Of a stretch of 64,000 nucleotides of DNA, positions 24,290 through 32,607 are shown in pieces (positions within the stretch are counted from its first letter, which is position 1; every line of letters begins with the position of its first letter). The notes beneath the pieces were generated by a model. The model was not told the origin of the DNA. It did not search any database and saw only the letters and a list, made by a program, of their open reading frames with translations. The translations under genes and the position numbers were made by a program. This stretch comes from CAYNLK01 sp964398055 (GTDB lineage: Bacteria > Chloroflexota > Anaerolineae > 4572-78 > J111), in NCBI GenBank assembly GCA_964398055.1, contig CAYNLK010000015.1:56228-120227 (forward strand). Reading direction: 5' to 3'.

Positions 24290-24871
24290 ATGACAGTAAC
24301 AACTCAAAGGCGCGGGCAAACACCTCAATATGTTTCATCAAAACCCCAGCGGCAAACGCGCCAAAAAACACAAAATATTAAGCCGGCCGGCTCTATATTT
24401 GCCTCCAGCCTCAAAGCCAGTTTGGTCGGTGGATTCGGTATCTTACTTTTGATGCTCATCAGTTTAATCCCGTTCCAATTTCTGGCTTGCCTGGTCATCC
24501 CTGGTTTCTTGGTGGTTTGGCTGACCACCGGGATGTTGGCCGGTATCTTTGCCGGAGAGCATGTGCAAAACAGCCAGCAAGGCGGCAAAGCAGGTTGGTT
24601 GGCCGGTTTTTGGGCCGGAGTCTACGGGGGGATCATAGCCATGATTTTGGCCGCCTTTGGCGTATTCATGGTTAATTTTGGGCAAGGCGTGGTGAGCCAA
24701 TTTTCGGCTGACCAGCTAGCCAGCCTGGCCGCCTACGGCCTTACCCCCGACACGATTGCGTTGGCCGGACGCGTCTTTGGGGCATTGACCGTCTACGGCG
24801 TCATCGGGGCCTTAATTGCCGGGCTGTTTAGCTCCATCGGCGGGATGATTTATCCCAAACTGACCGCTTAA
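24290..24871 (+). CDS. small integral membrane protein of unknown function
   Basis: This 193-residue protein has a polar, Gln/Arg-rich N-terminal tail of about 40 residues. Four hydrophobic stretches follow: LVGGFGILLLMLISLIPFQFLACLVIPGFLVVWLTTGMLAGIF in two passes, then WLAGFWAGVYGGIIAMILAAFGVFMV, then VFGALTVYGVIGALIAGLFSSIGGMIY. Gly-rich helices of this pattern are typical of DUF5518-like membrane proteins. ATG 24290 is chosen because AAGGAGG ends six bases before it. The gene stands alone between its promoter and a strong terminator. I do not recognise a function. Confidence 0.8.
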   Translation: MTVTTQRRGQTPQYVSSKPQRQTRQKTQNIKPAGSIFASSLKASLVGGFGILLLMLISLIPFQFLACLVIPGFLVVWLTTGMLAGIFAGEHVQNSQQGGKAGWLAGFWAGVYGGIIAMILAAFGVFMVNFGQGVVSQFSADQLASLAAYGLTPDTIALAGRVFGALTVYGVIGALIAGLFSSIGGMIYPKLTA

Positions 24872-24903
24872 ACTTGTCCCCGCCGGTTCACTGAAACCCG
24901 CCC

Positions 24904-24934
24904 AAGCTCCCGAACTGTCGGGAGCTTTTTTATT
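24904..24934 (+). terminator. intrinsic terminator
   Basis: AAGCTCCCGA (24904-24913) and TCGGGAGCTT (24918-24927) form a ten-pair stem with loop ACTG, followed by a T-run. Confidence 0.9.
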
Positions 24935-24954
24935 GCGGCAGAACCTTCAAAACT

Positions 24955-24989
24955 GAATTGACAATTGGTAATTGTTCATTGATAATTTC
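24955..24989. repeat. AATTGACAATTGGTAATTG words
   Basis: Three imperfect AATTG-containing words end in TTCATTGATAATTT just before the ubiE start codon. They belong to the A/T-rich word family seen at 892-928. Confidence 0.5.
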
Positions 24990-24992
24990 GGC

Positions 24993-25730
24993 ATGACCTT
25001 TAACTCACCCGCCGAAAAACAGCAGTACGTCAACCAGATGTTTGCCCGGATTGCCCACCGCTACGACCTGATGAATCGGGTGATGACGGCCGGGCAGGAT
25101 CAACGCTGGCGCAAATTGTTGATTGAGCAAGCCAAGCTGCCGCCGAATGGGAGGCTATTGGATATCGCTACCGGCACCGGCGACATCGCTTTTGAAGCCT
25201 GGCGGCAGCAGCCCACCCTCAGCCAGGTAGTAGGCGCAGATTTTACCCTGCCTATGATGCAGGTGGGCCGGCAACGTTGGCAAAAGCGTTACGACCACGT
25301 CCACCCCCCGGCCACACGACCCAAGATTAGCTGGAGTGGGGCCGACACGCTGCATCTACCCTTTCCTGATGATACCTTTGACGCCGTCGTTAGTGGTTTT
25401 TTGCTGCGGAATGTGACCAGCGTTTCCCAGGCTCTGGCCGAGCAGCGACGGGTCTGCCGGCCGGGGGGACGGGTGCTGGTTTTGGAGATCCCCCGTCCGG
25501 CTGACAGCCTGTTTGGAGCGCTGTTCCGGCTCTATTTTCATCGAGTGGTGCCGCTGCTGGGCGGCCTGATCAGCGGGCAGCGAGACGCCTATAGCTACCT
25601 GCCGGCCTCCGCCGACGCTTTTTTGCGCCCGGAAGAGCTAAAAAGCGAGATGGAAAAGGTCGGCTTGGGACAGGTTGGTTATACTATGTTGATGTTCCAC
25701 ACCGTGGCCTTGCACCGGGGGGTTAAATGA
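24993..25730 (+). CDS. ubiE: demethylmenaquinone methyltransferase (UbiE/MenG)
   Basis: This 245-residue class I methyltransferase performs the last C-methylation in menaquinone synthesis. It has the UbiE signature RYDLMNRVMTAGQDQRWRKLL, the SAM-binding LLDIATGTGDIAFEA, and DAVVSGFLLRNVTSVSQALAEQRRVCRPGGRVLVLEIPRP near the C-terminal signature. ATG 24993 is chosen over a TTG at 24972 because the latter lies in repeat DNA; no clear ribosome binding site is seen. The next methyltransferase gene overlaps its stop by four bases. Confidence 0.9.
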   Translation: MTFNSPAEKQQYVNQMFARIAHRYDLMNRVMTAGQDQRWRKLLIEQAKLPPNGRLLDIATGTGDIAFEAWRQQPTLSQVVGADFTLPMMQVGRQRWQKRYDHVHPPATRPKISWSGADTLHLPFPDDTFDAVVSGFLLRNVTSVSQALAEQRRVCRPGGRVLVLEIPRPADSLFGALFRLYFHRVVPLLGGLISGQRDAYSYLPASADAFLRPEELKSEMEKVGLGQVGYTMLMFHTVALHRGVK

Positions 25731-26506
25731 GCACGGCCAGGGAGTTCAGCAAAGCCGACAAGCGGGGCGTACCCAGCCTGGTCTGGCGGGCCGGCCAGGA
25801 ACGCCGTTTGCAGATGATCCAAATTGCCGCGGCCGAACGGCTTTCAACTGGCCGGTGGGTTCTGGTCGATGGTTGTGGGGTGGGGCTGTACGTGCAAGTT
25901 TTACGTCAATTCACCCCCAACGTGGTCGGCTTGGACATCGAGCCGGAGCGAGCGGCCCAGGCGCAGATGCACTCACCGCTGGTCAACGTGGCCGCGGGGG
26001 AATATCTGCCCTATCCCACCGCCTGGTTTGACCTGGTGCTCAGTCACGAGGTCATCGAGCATGTGCAGGATGACGCCCTCAGTATGGCCGAAATGGTCCG
26101 GGTGCTGAAAGTCGGCGGCCGGGCCGTTATCTTCTGCCCCAATCGACTCTATCCTTTTGAAACCCACGGCCATTACTGGCGGGGCCGTTACTACTTTGGC
26201 AATACCCCCCTGATCAACTACCTGCCCAACTCACTCCGCCGTAAACTGGCCCCCCATGTCCGGGCTTACACCGGGGCCGATTTGCACCAACTTGTCGCCG
26301 AACTGCCGGTAAAAATAGTGACCCATTGCCAAATCTATCCCGGCTACGACAACCTGGTTGTCCGCCGTCCGGCTATTGGCCGGCTGCTGCGCCGGCTAAC
26401 CTACACCCTGGAACAGACGCCGCTCCGCCTGTTTGGCCTATCCCACCTGCTGGTAGTGGAAAAAGTGTCGCCCAACCAACAAGGCGTCGGCCTGGCGACA
26501 GTTTAA
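25727..26506 (+). CDS. class I SAM-dependent methyltransferase
   Basis: This 259-residue protein starts at ATG 25727 in an ATGA overlap with ubiE, so it is translationally coupled. The SAM-binding motif is VLVDGCGVGLYVQVLRQF, followed by acidic VVGLDIEPERA and SHEVIEHVQDDALSMAEMVRVLKVGGRAVIFCPN, typical of Methyltransf_11/ubiquinone-like families. The C-terminal part (HYWRGRYYFGNTPLINYLP, YTGADLHQLVAELP) is variable. It could act on a quinone, lipid or sugar; the coupling to ubiE does not prove a quinone role. Confidence 0.85.
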   Translation: MSTAREFSKADKRGVPSLVWRAGQERRLQMIQIAAAERLSTGRWVLVDGCGVGLYVQVLRQFTPNVVGLDIEPERAAQAQMHSPLVNVAAGEYLPYPTAWFDLVLSHEVIEHVQDDALSMAEMVRVLKVGGRAVIFCPNRLYPFETHGHYWRGRYYFGNTPLINYLPNSLRRKLAPHVRAYTGADLHQLVAELPVKIVTHCQIYPGYDNLVVRRPAIGRLLRRLTYTLEQTPLRLFGLSHLLVVEKVSPNQQGVGLATV

Positions 26507-26550
26507 CGCCGCCGGATTTTCAGCCAAAATTCATTCAAAACCGGTAAAAT

Positions 26551-26573
26551 AAAAAAGCAGGCTCAGCGCCTGC
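26551..26573 (-). terminator. intrinsic terminator of the response regulator gene
   Basis: On the minus strand GCAGGC, loop GCTGA and GCCTGC are followed by a six-T run and an A/T-rich tail. Confidence 0.8.
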
Positions 26574-26607
26574 CTTATATTTCCGGGCGTAATCTGGCCG
26601 GTCAGAC

Positions 26608-27051
26608 TCAGGCTTCCGCTTCCGGTTCGGGCGGCTCTTCCCGGATTCTGATGGCTCGTTTGGAAAGCATCGCCGAACCAATTTCCAGATATTTATCGAT
26701 GATGTCGGTCAGGTCGTCGGGCAAAACCGTTTTAACCAGATAATCGTCAGCGCCGGCTTCGAGAGCTTCATTGATCAGGGCTTGCTCCTTGTAGGCCGAC
26801 AGCACCAGAATCGGAATCTCTTTGGTAACCTTAATTTGGCGCAGCCGCCGGATGGCTTCGGCCCCACTCATACGAGGCATCATCATATCCATCAGGATCA
26901 GGGCCGGACGCCAGGCTTTGGCCTTTTGGATGGCTTGCAGCCCATCGTCGGCGGTAATAACGTCGTAACCCGCCTTGGTTAGCAAAAAGGTGAGCATCCG
27001 CTGGGTATCCGGATTATCTTCGACACAAAGAATTTTGAATTTTCCCGACAT
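26608..27051 (-). CDS. single-domain response regulator (CheY-like)
   Basis: This 147-residue protein has a receiver domain only: KILCVEDNPDTQRML gives the acidic pair, LILMDMMMPRMSG the phosphoacceptor Asp, LVLSAYKE the switch Thr/Ser position, and DDYLVKTVLPDDL the Lys. The C-terminal 30 residues are acidic and Pro/Glu-rich, with no DNA-binding domain. ATG 27051 follows GAGGTG. No histidine kinase is adjacent, so it is an orphan, possibly part of a phosphorelay. Its own terminator lies at 26551-26573. Confidence 0.92.
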   Translation of the reverse strand: MSGKFKILCVEDNPDTQRMLTFLLTKAGYDVITADDGLQAIQKAKAWRPALILMDMMMPRMSGAEAIRRLRQIKVTKEIPILVLSAYKEQALINEALEAGADDYLVKTVLPDDLTDIIDKYLEIGSAMLSKRAIRIREEPPEPEAEA

Positions 27052-27118
27052 AGTCACCTCGACAATAGCTATAATTCTACCATAGCGGTGGGTTTGTGTA
27101 AAATAGTTTGAGCCGGGC

Positions 27119-27257
27119 GGGTGTGTCCGATTTTTTAGGTGACCGGCACTTCTAACTCATCTTGGCTTGAAATTGCCGTCAAATCGCCTTAATTTTGGCT
27201 TGGAAATTGTGGCGAAAGTGCCGGTCACCTTATTTACCTAAAATTCTGGACAGACCC
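27119..27257. mobile_element. 139-bp nested inverted-repeat element (MITE-like)
   Basis: Outer imperfect 22-bp arms (27119-27140, starting GGGTGTGTCC, and 27236-27257, ending GGACAGACCC) enclose perfect 15-bp arms AGGTGACCGGCACTT (27137-27151) and AAGTGCCGGTCACCT (27216-27230). The 64-base core is non-coding. The inner arm recurs at 15132-15164, and the outer arm at 53288-53315. The surrounding gap 27052-27432 otherwise shows no gene. Confidence 0.6.
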
Positions 27258-27432
27258 GAGCCGGGCGCAAGGCTTCAAATCTGCCCTGAACTTGCCTCAC
27301 CGCTCCCTTTCTGCTACCATGTTCTACTTACGGTAGACTGGTGAGAACTTGACAGATTGAGCCAGTTTACCTTTTTTGTTCGAGATTATTGATTTAGGCA
27401 CGAGCTGTAGTCAATCAAGTGAGCTTGAGCGT

Positions 27433-30400
27433 ATGGAAACCAATCGCAAAGTGATGATTACGCGGCGCCGTCGGCGGCGACTGCAAGAGCAAAAACCAAA
27501 AATCTTTCTATATTTAGCCAGTTTCGTACTCCTGGTGGTGGCTGCGTTTGTGGCTGTGATCGTCGGAATGACCCTGTCCGGCATCGGCGCGGCTTATGCC
27601 GTCTACAACAGCTTTGCCCAACAACTCCCCGACCCGACCGCCATTGAAACGGAGCAGGAGGATTTTGAAACCACCAAAATCTATGATCGCACCGGCCAGA
27701 TCCTATTATACGAGTTGTTTGATCCTTTCCGGGGTGATCGGAGTTATGTCCAAATAAATGAGATCCCGGAGTTTTGCCGCGAGAGCACGGTCATCCTTGA
27801 AGACAAGAGTTTTTACCAAAACCCTGGTTTTGATCCTCAAGGCATTGCCCGCGCCTTTGTACAAAACCTGCAAGGAGATCAGGTTCAGGGCGGCAGCTCG
27901 ATTACCCAGCAGTTGATCAAGAACATTTTGATCGACGAGAAAGAACGAACCCAACTTTCTTATACCCGCAAAGTCAAAGAAGTCATCCTGGCCACGGAGA
28001 TTACCCGCCGCTTTGATAAGGACCAGATTTTAGAGTGGTATTTCAACACCAACTTCTACGGCAACCTGGCCTACGGCATCGACGCGGCGGCCCGGGTTTA
28101 TTTTGATAAGCCGGTTAGCGCCCTATCAGAGGCTGAGTGCGCTATGCTGGCCCCCATTCCCCAATTCCCGTATCTCAACCCCATCGATAGCCCGGAGAAG
28201 GCCAAATATCGCCAGCGCATTACCTTGAACCGCATGGTCGAAGAGAAGGCTTTGACCGCTGCTAAAGCCGAGGAAATCTACAACCAGGAAATTGAAATCA
28301 AACAAATCCAAGAACGATTCGACATCCTGGCCCCCCACTTTTCGGTTTATGTGCGGGAGGAGTTAGAACGCTCTCCCCGCAAATATAATATCGACAGCCT
28401 GGATCAAGTCTATCGCGGCGGGCTGAAGGTTTACACCACGATCGACCTGAATCTGAATAACGAGGCCCAAAAAATTGCCGCCGGCCATATCGAGGAGTTG
28501 AAAGAGAAAGGCAACAACGCCAACAATGCCTGTGTCGTTTCGATTCGCCCCAAAACCGGCGAAATCCTGGCCATGGTCGGCAGCGTTAATTATTGGGACA
28601 GAGAAAATGACGGCAATGTGAACGTCTGCACGGCCAACCCCGGCCGCCAACCCGGTTCCTCCTTCAAACCGTTCAGCTACCTGACCCTTTTCTCCCAGGG
28701 CGTTCATAACGCGGCCACTATGGTGATGGACGTTCGCCAATCCTTTCCTGATGACCCTAATCCGCCTTACGTGCCGGAAAATTACGACCGGGAGTATCAC
28801 GGCCCGGTGCGGCTGCGCAATGCCCTGGCCAATAGTTACAACATTCCGGCGGTGTGGGTGTTGCGCCAGGCCGGCATCAAGAATGTGATCGCCACGGCCC
28901 ACCGGATGGGCATTACCACCCTCAACCAGGATTATTACGGCCTGGCCCTCACCCTGGGCGGCGGTGAAGTCAAGCCGATTGACATGGCTTTTTCTTTTGG
29001 GGTGCTGGCTAACTTGGGGACGATGGCCGGCCAGCCGGTGCCTGAGGTAGACCGTCGCCCCAGCCACCGCACCCTGGACCCGGTGGCAATTTTACGCATC
29101 GAAGATAAGGCCGGCAACACAATTTACGAATACAAAGAACCAACAACCGAACAGGTCATCGACCCGGCGCTGGCCTATCTCATGGTTGATATTTTGGCCG
29201 ATAACCAGGCCCGCATCCCGGCCTTTGGGGCCAACAGCGTGCTCAAACGAGATTTTGAGGACCGGCCAATTGCCGCCAAAACCGGCACCACCAACAACTT
29301 TAGAGACAACTGGACCGTTGGTTTCACCCCCCAGTTAGTCACCACGGTCTGGGTTGGCAACAACGATAATCAGCCGATGAAGGATGTGACCGGCCTGTCC
29401 GGCGCGGCGCCTATCTGGCACGATGTTATGCTCTACTATCATCAAAACCAGCCAGTCGAGACCTGGCAGCGGCCACGGGGGTTGGTCAATGTGCGGGTCG
29501 ATGCGGTCTCCGGCCTCTTGCCGGGCGAGCACAGCGAGCGAACTGTCACCGAAATGTTTCTAGAAGGCACCGAACCAACCGAGCGAGATAATGTCCACCA
29601 GCTCTTTCGGGTCAATCGAGAAAACGGCAAGCTGGCCACCGTTTACACTCCGCCGGAGTTGATTGAAGAGCGCATCTATGAAATCTTTCCGCCGGTGGCC
29701 GCCGATTGGGTCCGTGAGAACGGCATTCCCCAGCCTCCCACCGAATATGATGACAGTATCGGTCCGGCGGTTAACCTGGGCCCGGTGGCGATTATCAGCC
29801 CGCGACCCTATGAATACGTGCACGGAGGGGTCGTCATCACCGGCAATGCCCAAATGGATGGCTTTCAGCTTTACCGGCTGGAGGTGGGCCAGGGCCTCAA
29901 CCCGGTGGAGTGGCGCCAAATTGGGGTTGACCACGGTGAGCAAATTGAGGGCGGGCCGCTGGAATTCTGGGACACCATGGCCGAGGCCGAGGGTCTCTAC
30001 ACCCTCCAGTTGACCGTGGTCAGGGGCGACCAGAGCCTTGAGCGCAAAGCAGTCCAGGTGACGGTTGACAATACCCCGCCGCAAGTTCAAATTGTCAACC
30101 CCGAACCGGACAAACTCTATGTAATGGAGGATGACGAATGGATCAACCTCCAGGTGGATGCTCGCGATAACTTCTCAATGAACCGGGTTGAATTTTATTT
30201 AAACAATGAAAAAATCGGCGAGAGTACGGTGGCCCCCTACACCCTGCGCTGGAATATTGAGATGGTCGACACGCCCATCACCAGATTGGAAGCGCCCCTT
30301 TTCCAGCCGGTGGTCATTACCCAGCCTGATGGGTCGCTGGTGGAGACCGGTGAATTCATCACCTTGACCCAGGTCGTTACCGTTACCCAGCCGGTTACCG

Positions 30401-30795
30401 ATCCAGACGAATTGGCCAACTGGCCGGCTGAGCTGCTGCCTGAAAAATTCATTGGCTATCAAAAGGTCTTTTCAGGCGGCTTCTCGATTATCAGCACCAC
30501 CCTGGGCTATACCGAAACTCACTCAATTCACGTGGTCGCCCACGACTCGGCCGGGAATGAAACCAAAACCGAGCCAATTCGGGTGCTGATCATCCACAAA
30601 AAAGAGGAAGAAAAGAAAGAGCCGGCTGAACAAACCGCCGCCGACCAGGATCAGGCCCTCCGAACTTTACCGCTTCCCGGCTACCGGCCTCCCGAAGAGC
30701 CGGCCGATTTGGGGTATGTTCTCCAAAATCCGGGGCGCTCCTGGCGACGCTATCCGCACCCGCCGCCAAAAATCCAGGAGACTAAGATTACCTGA
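27433..30795 (+). CDS. class A penicillin-binding protein (PBP1a-like) with C-terminal Ig-like region
   Basis: This bifunctional murein synthase of about 1120 residues has a short cytoplasmic tail with an Arg run, a membrane helix near 25-55 and a GT51 glycosyltransferase domain (Glu123 in ILEDKSFYQNPG, then GGSSITQQLIKN). The transpeptidase domain follows: SSFK with catalytic Ser409, SYN at 468-470 and KTGTT at about 616-620. After about 760 come roughly 300 residues with Ig/Big-like strands (PVAIISPRPYEYVHGGVVITGNAQ, VQVTVDNTPPQVQIVNP). That is an extension beyond typical PBP1a. ATG 27433 is chosen over an upstream TTG that adds nothing recognisable. Its stop overlaps the surE start by one base. 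Confidence 0.93.
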   Translation: METNRKVMITRRRRRRLQEQKPKIFLYLASFVLLVVAAFVAVIVGMTLSGIGAAYAVYNSFAQQLPDPTAIETEQEDFETTKIYDRTGQILLYELFDPFRGDRSYVQINEIPEFCRESTVILEDKSFYQNPGFDPQGIARAFVQNLQGDQVQGGSSITQQLIKNILIDEKERTQLSYTRKVKEVILATEITRRFDKDQILEWYFNTNFYGNLAYGIDAAARVYFDKPVSALSEAECAMLAPIPQFPYLNPIDSPEKAKYRQRITLNRMVEEKALTAAKAEEIYNQEIEIKQIQERFDILAPHFSVYVREELERSPRKYNIDSLDQVYRGGLKVYTTIDLNLNNEAQKIAAGHIEELKEKGNNANNACVVSIRPKTGEILAMVGSVNYWDRENDGNVNVCTANPGRQPGSSFKPFSYLTLFSQGVHNAATMVMDVRQSFPDDPNPPYVPENYDREYHGPVRLRNALANSYNIPAVWVLRQAGIKNVIATAHRMGITTLNQDYYGLALTLGGGEVKPIDMAFSFGVLANLGTMAGQPVPEVDRRPSHRTLDPVAILRIEDKAGNTIYEYKEPTTEQVIDPALAYLMVDILADNQARIPAFGANSVLKRDFEDRPIAAKTGTTNNFRDNWTVGFTPQLVTTVWVGNNDNQPMKDVTGLSGAAPIWHDVMLYYHQNQPVETWQRPRGLVNVRVDAVSGLLPGEHSERTVTEMFLEGTEPTERDNVHQLFRVNRENGKLATVYTPPELIEERIYEIFPPVAADWVRENGIPQPPTEYDDSIGPAVNLGPVAIISPRPYEYVHGGVVITGNAQMDGFQLYRLEVGQGLNPVEWRQIGVDHGEQIEGGPLEFWDTMAEAEGLYTLQLTVVRGDQSLERKAVQVTVDNTPPQVQIVNPEPDKLYVMEDDEWINLQVDARDNFSMNRVEFYLNNEKIGESTVAPYTLRWNIEMVDTPITRLEAPLFQPVVITQPDGSLVETGEFITLTQVVTVTQPVTDPDELANWPAELLPEKFIGYQKVFSGGFSIISTTLGYTETHSIHVVAHDSAGNETKTEPIRVLIIHKKEEEKKEPAEQTAADQDQALRTLPLPGYRPPEEPADLGYVLQNPGRSWRRYPHPPPKIQETKIT

Positions 30796-31622
30796 TGTTA
30801 ATTCTTATTACCAATGACGACGGTATCGAAGCGCCGTCGTTGTTGCCGTTAAAGTATGCCCTAAACCGGGTTGCCGACACGCTCGTCTTTGCGCCCGACC
30901 ACAACTGGTCGGCGTCAGGCCATCCCAAAACTATGCACAAGCCGCTGCGGGCCGACCCCATCACTTTCCCGGACGGCGGTTCCGGTTTTGTTTCCACCGC
31001 GCCGCCCCCGGATTGTGTGGCCCTGGCCTGTCTGGGTGTGGCCGAACGCAAGCCGGATATGGTCGTGTCGGGCATCAATCACGGGGCCAATCTGGGTTTT
31101 GACGTTTTCTATTCCGGAACCGTAGCCGCAGCAGTCGAAGGTACGATTGAAGGTTTGCCCTCGATTGCCATCTCGCGCGACCGCCATGATGACGACGACG
31201 AGTCGGCTACTGCTCGGGGTTATTACGATATGACCCGTCTGAAATTCCCGGAGATCGATTACGAACCCATCGCCGCTTTTTGCGCCCGATTGGTCCAAAA
31301 AGTCATTGAGCACAGGTTACCGGCCAATACCTTACTCAATGTCAATCTACCCGACGTGCCCTGGTCCCAAATCAAAGGCATTGCGTTAACCCGGCTGGGG
31401 CGGCGGCTCTATCGTGATGAACTGGTCCGGCGAAAGGATCCGCGGGGCCGACCTTACTATTGGATCGGCGGGTTGCCTCCCAAGGGTCTGGCCGAACACG
31501 GCAGCGATATTTGGGCTTTGGAAAACAATCTGATCTCCATCACCCCGATCAATCTGGATATGACCAGTCATCGCATGTTGGAAGAGTTAAAGCGGTGGCA
31601 ATTGGAAGATATCGCCCAATGA
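30795..31622 (+). CDS. surE: 5'/3'-nucleotidase SurE
   Basis: This 275-residue metal-dependent nucleotidase removes phosphate from nucleoside monophosphates. It starts MLILITNDDGIEAP with the metal-binding Asp pair, then FAPDHNWSASGHPKT, VVSGINHGANLGFDVFYSGTVAAA and PANTLLNVNLP. ATG 30795 overlaps the PBP stop by one base, and its own stop overlaps the next gene by four, so the three genes are translationally coupled. Confidence 0.95.
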   Translation: MLILITNDDGIEAPSLLPLKYALNRVADTLVFAPDHNWSASGHPKTMHKPLRADPITFPDGGSGFVSTAPPPDCVALACLGVAERKPDMVVSGINHGANLGFDVFYSGTVAAAVEGTIEGLPSIAISRDRHDDDDESATARGYYDMTRLKFPEIDYEPIAAFCARLVQKVIEHRLPANTLLNVNLPDVPWSQIKGIALTRLGRRLYRDELVRRKDPRGRPYYWIGGLPPKGLAEHGSDIWALENNLISITPINLDMTSHRMLEELKRWQLEDIAQ

Positions 31623-32509
31623 CCTTTCGACCTTATCCCACCCGCAGCGGCTTCATCTTTCTGGCCGTGGCTCTGGCGGCAGGCGCAATCTGTGTCGTAT
31701 TGATCTGGTTATTATTCCGCCAAAGCGATTGGGCCGGCTTTTTTCAACTGTTTGTTGCTTTGCTGATCGCCCTGGCCGCGACCGGCCTGGCCCTATACTG
31801 GGCCGTTGTTGCCTTCAAACTCCACTATCATCTCAACCGGAACGGGCTGGCAATTCAATGGGGCCTGGCTCAACAGCGCATCCCTTTTGCCAGCATCAAA
31901 GCCATCATTACCGGCCAAAACATTACGGCCCTCTCCAATTTTAAAGGCTTCAATTTGGCCGGACTCCAGATTGGCCGGGCTGAGACGGCTGAGTACGGGC
32001 CGGTCAGAATTCGAGCTACCGCCGGGCTAAACAACAGCCTGCTGGTGGTAGCCGCCGACCAATGCTACCTGATTTCACCCCGCCAGCCCGAGGCATTTAT
32101 CAAGGCCTGGCAGGTCCGCCAGCCTTTGGGACCAACCCAGCAGTGGTCGGCCGGCCTCTACCGCAGCGGACTATTCGGCCATCCCCTCTTGACCGATCCA
32201 CTGGCAGGGGTGCTGCTCGGCGCGGCGTTTTTGGTTTACCTGTCTCTTTTTGGTTACCTGTCGCTGATATTCGCCGACTTGCCGGCGGCTTTACCTATCC
32301 ATTTCAATGCGCTTGGCCAGGCCGATCGCATTGCCAGCAAATCAGCATTGCTGACCCTGCCCGCGGCCGGCGCTATCGTGTTGGGGCTTAATGCCCTGCT
32401 AGGGACGTTCATCTACCGGCGCGAGAAAGTGGCTGCCTACCTGTTGTGGGGCAGCGCCATCGTAATGCAACTATTCCTATGGGTCGCCCTGCTGACTCTC
32501 ACCAGTTAA
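31619..32509 (+). CDS. membrane protein with PH-like and DUF1648-like regions
   Basis: This 296-residue protein starts in an ATGA overlap with surE. It has two N-terminal helices (FIFLAVALAAGAICVVLIWLLF and FFQLFVALLIALAATGLALYWAVVAFKL), a central cytoplasmic segment of about 110 residues (YHLNRNGLAIQWGLAQQRIPFASIKAI) resembling bacterial PH domains, and a C-terminal membrane part with LPAALPIHFNALGQADRIASKSALL. The last motif is the Pro-x-His-(F/W)N pattern of DUF1648. Position in the PBP-surE operon suggests an envelope role. No specific function is known. Confidence 0.8.
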   Translation: MTFRPYPTRSGFIFLAVALAAGAICVVLIWLLFRQSDWAGFFQLFVALLIALAATGLALYWAVVAFKLHYHLNRNGLAIQWGLAQQRIPFASIKAIITGQNITALSNFKGFNLAGLQIGRAETAEYGPVRIRATAGLNNSLLVVAADQCYLISPRQPEAFIKAWQVRQPLGPTQQWSAGLYRSGLFGHPLLTDPLAGVLLGAAFLVYLSLFGYLSLIFADLPAALPIHFNALGQADRIASKSALLTLPAAGAIVLGLNALLGTFIYRREKVAAYLLWGSAIVMQLFLWVALLTLTS

Positions 32510-32607
32510 TAAGGGGGGAATATCCTTTGCTGTTGCCGGGTTGATTTCAACGGCTTATCGGGCCACGGTTTTAATCGCCGCGCAAAGCATTGGCAAAACT
32601 AGACAAC

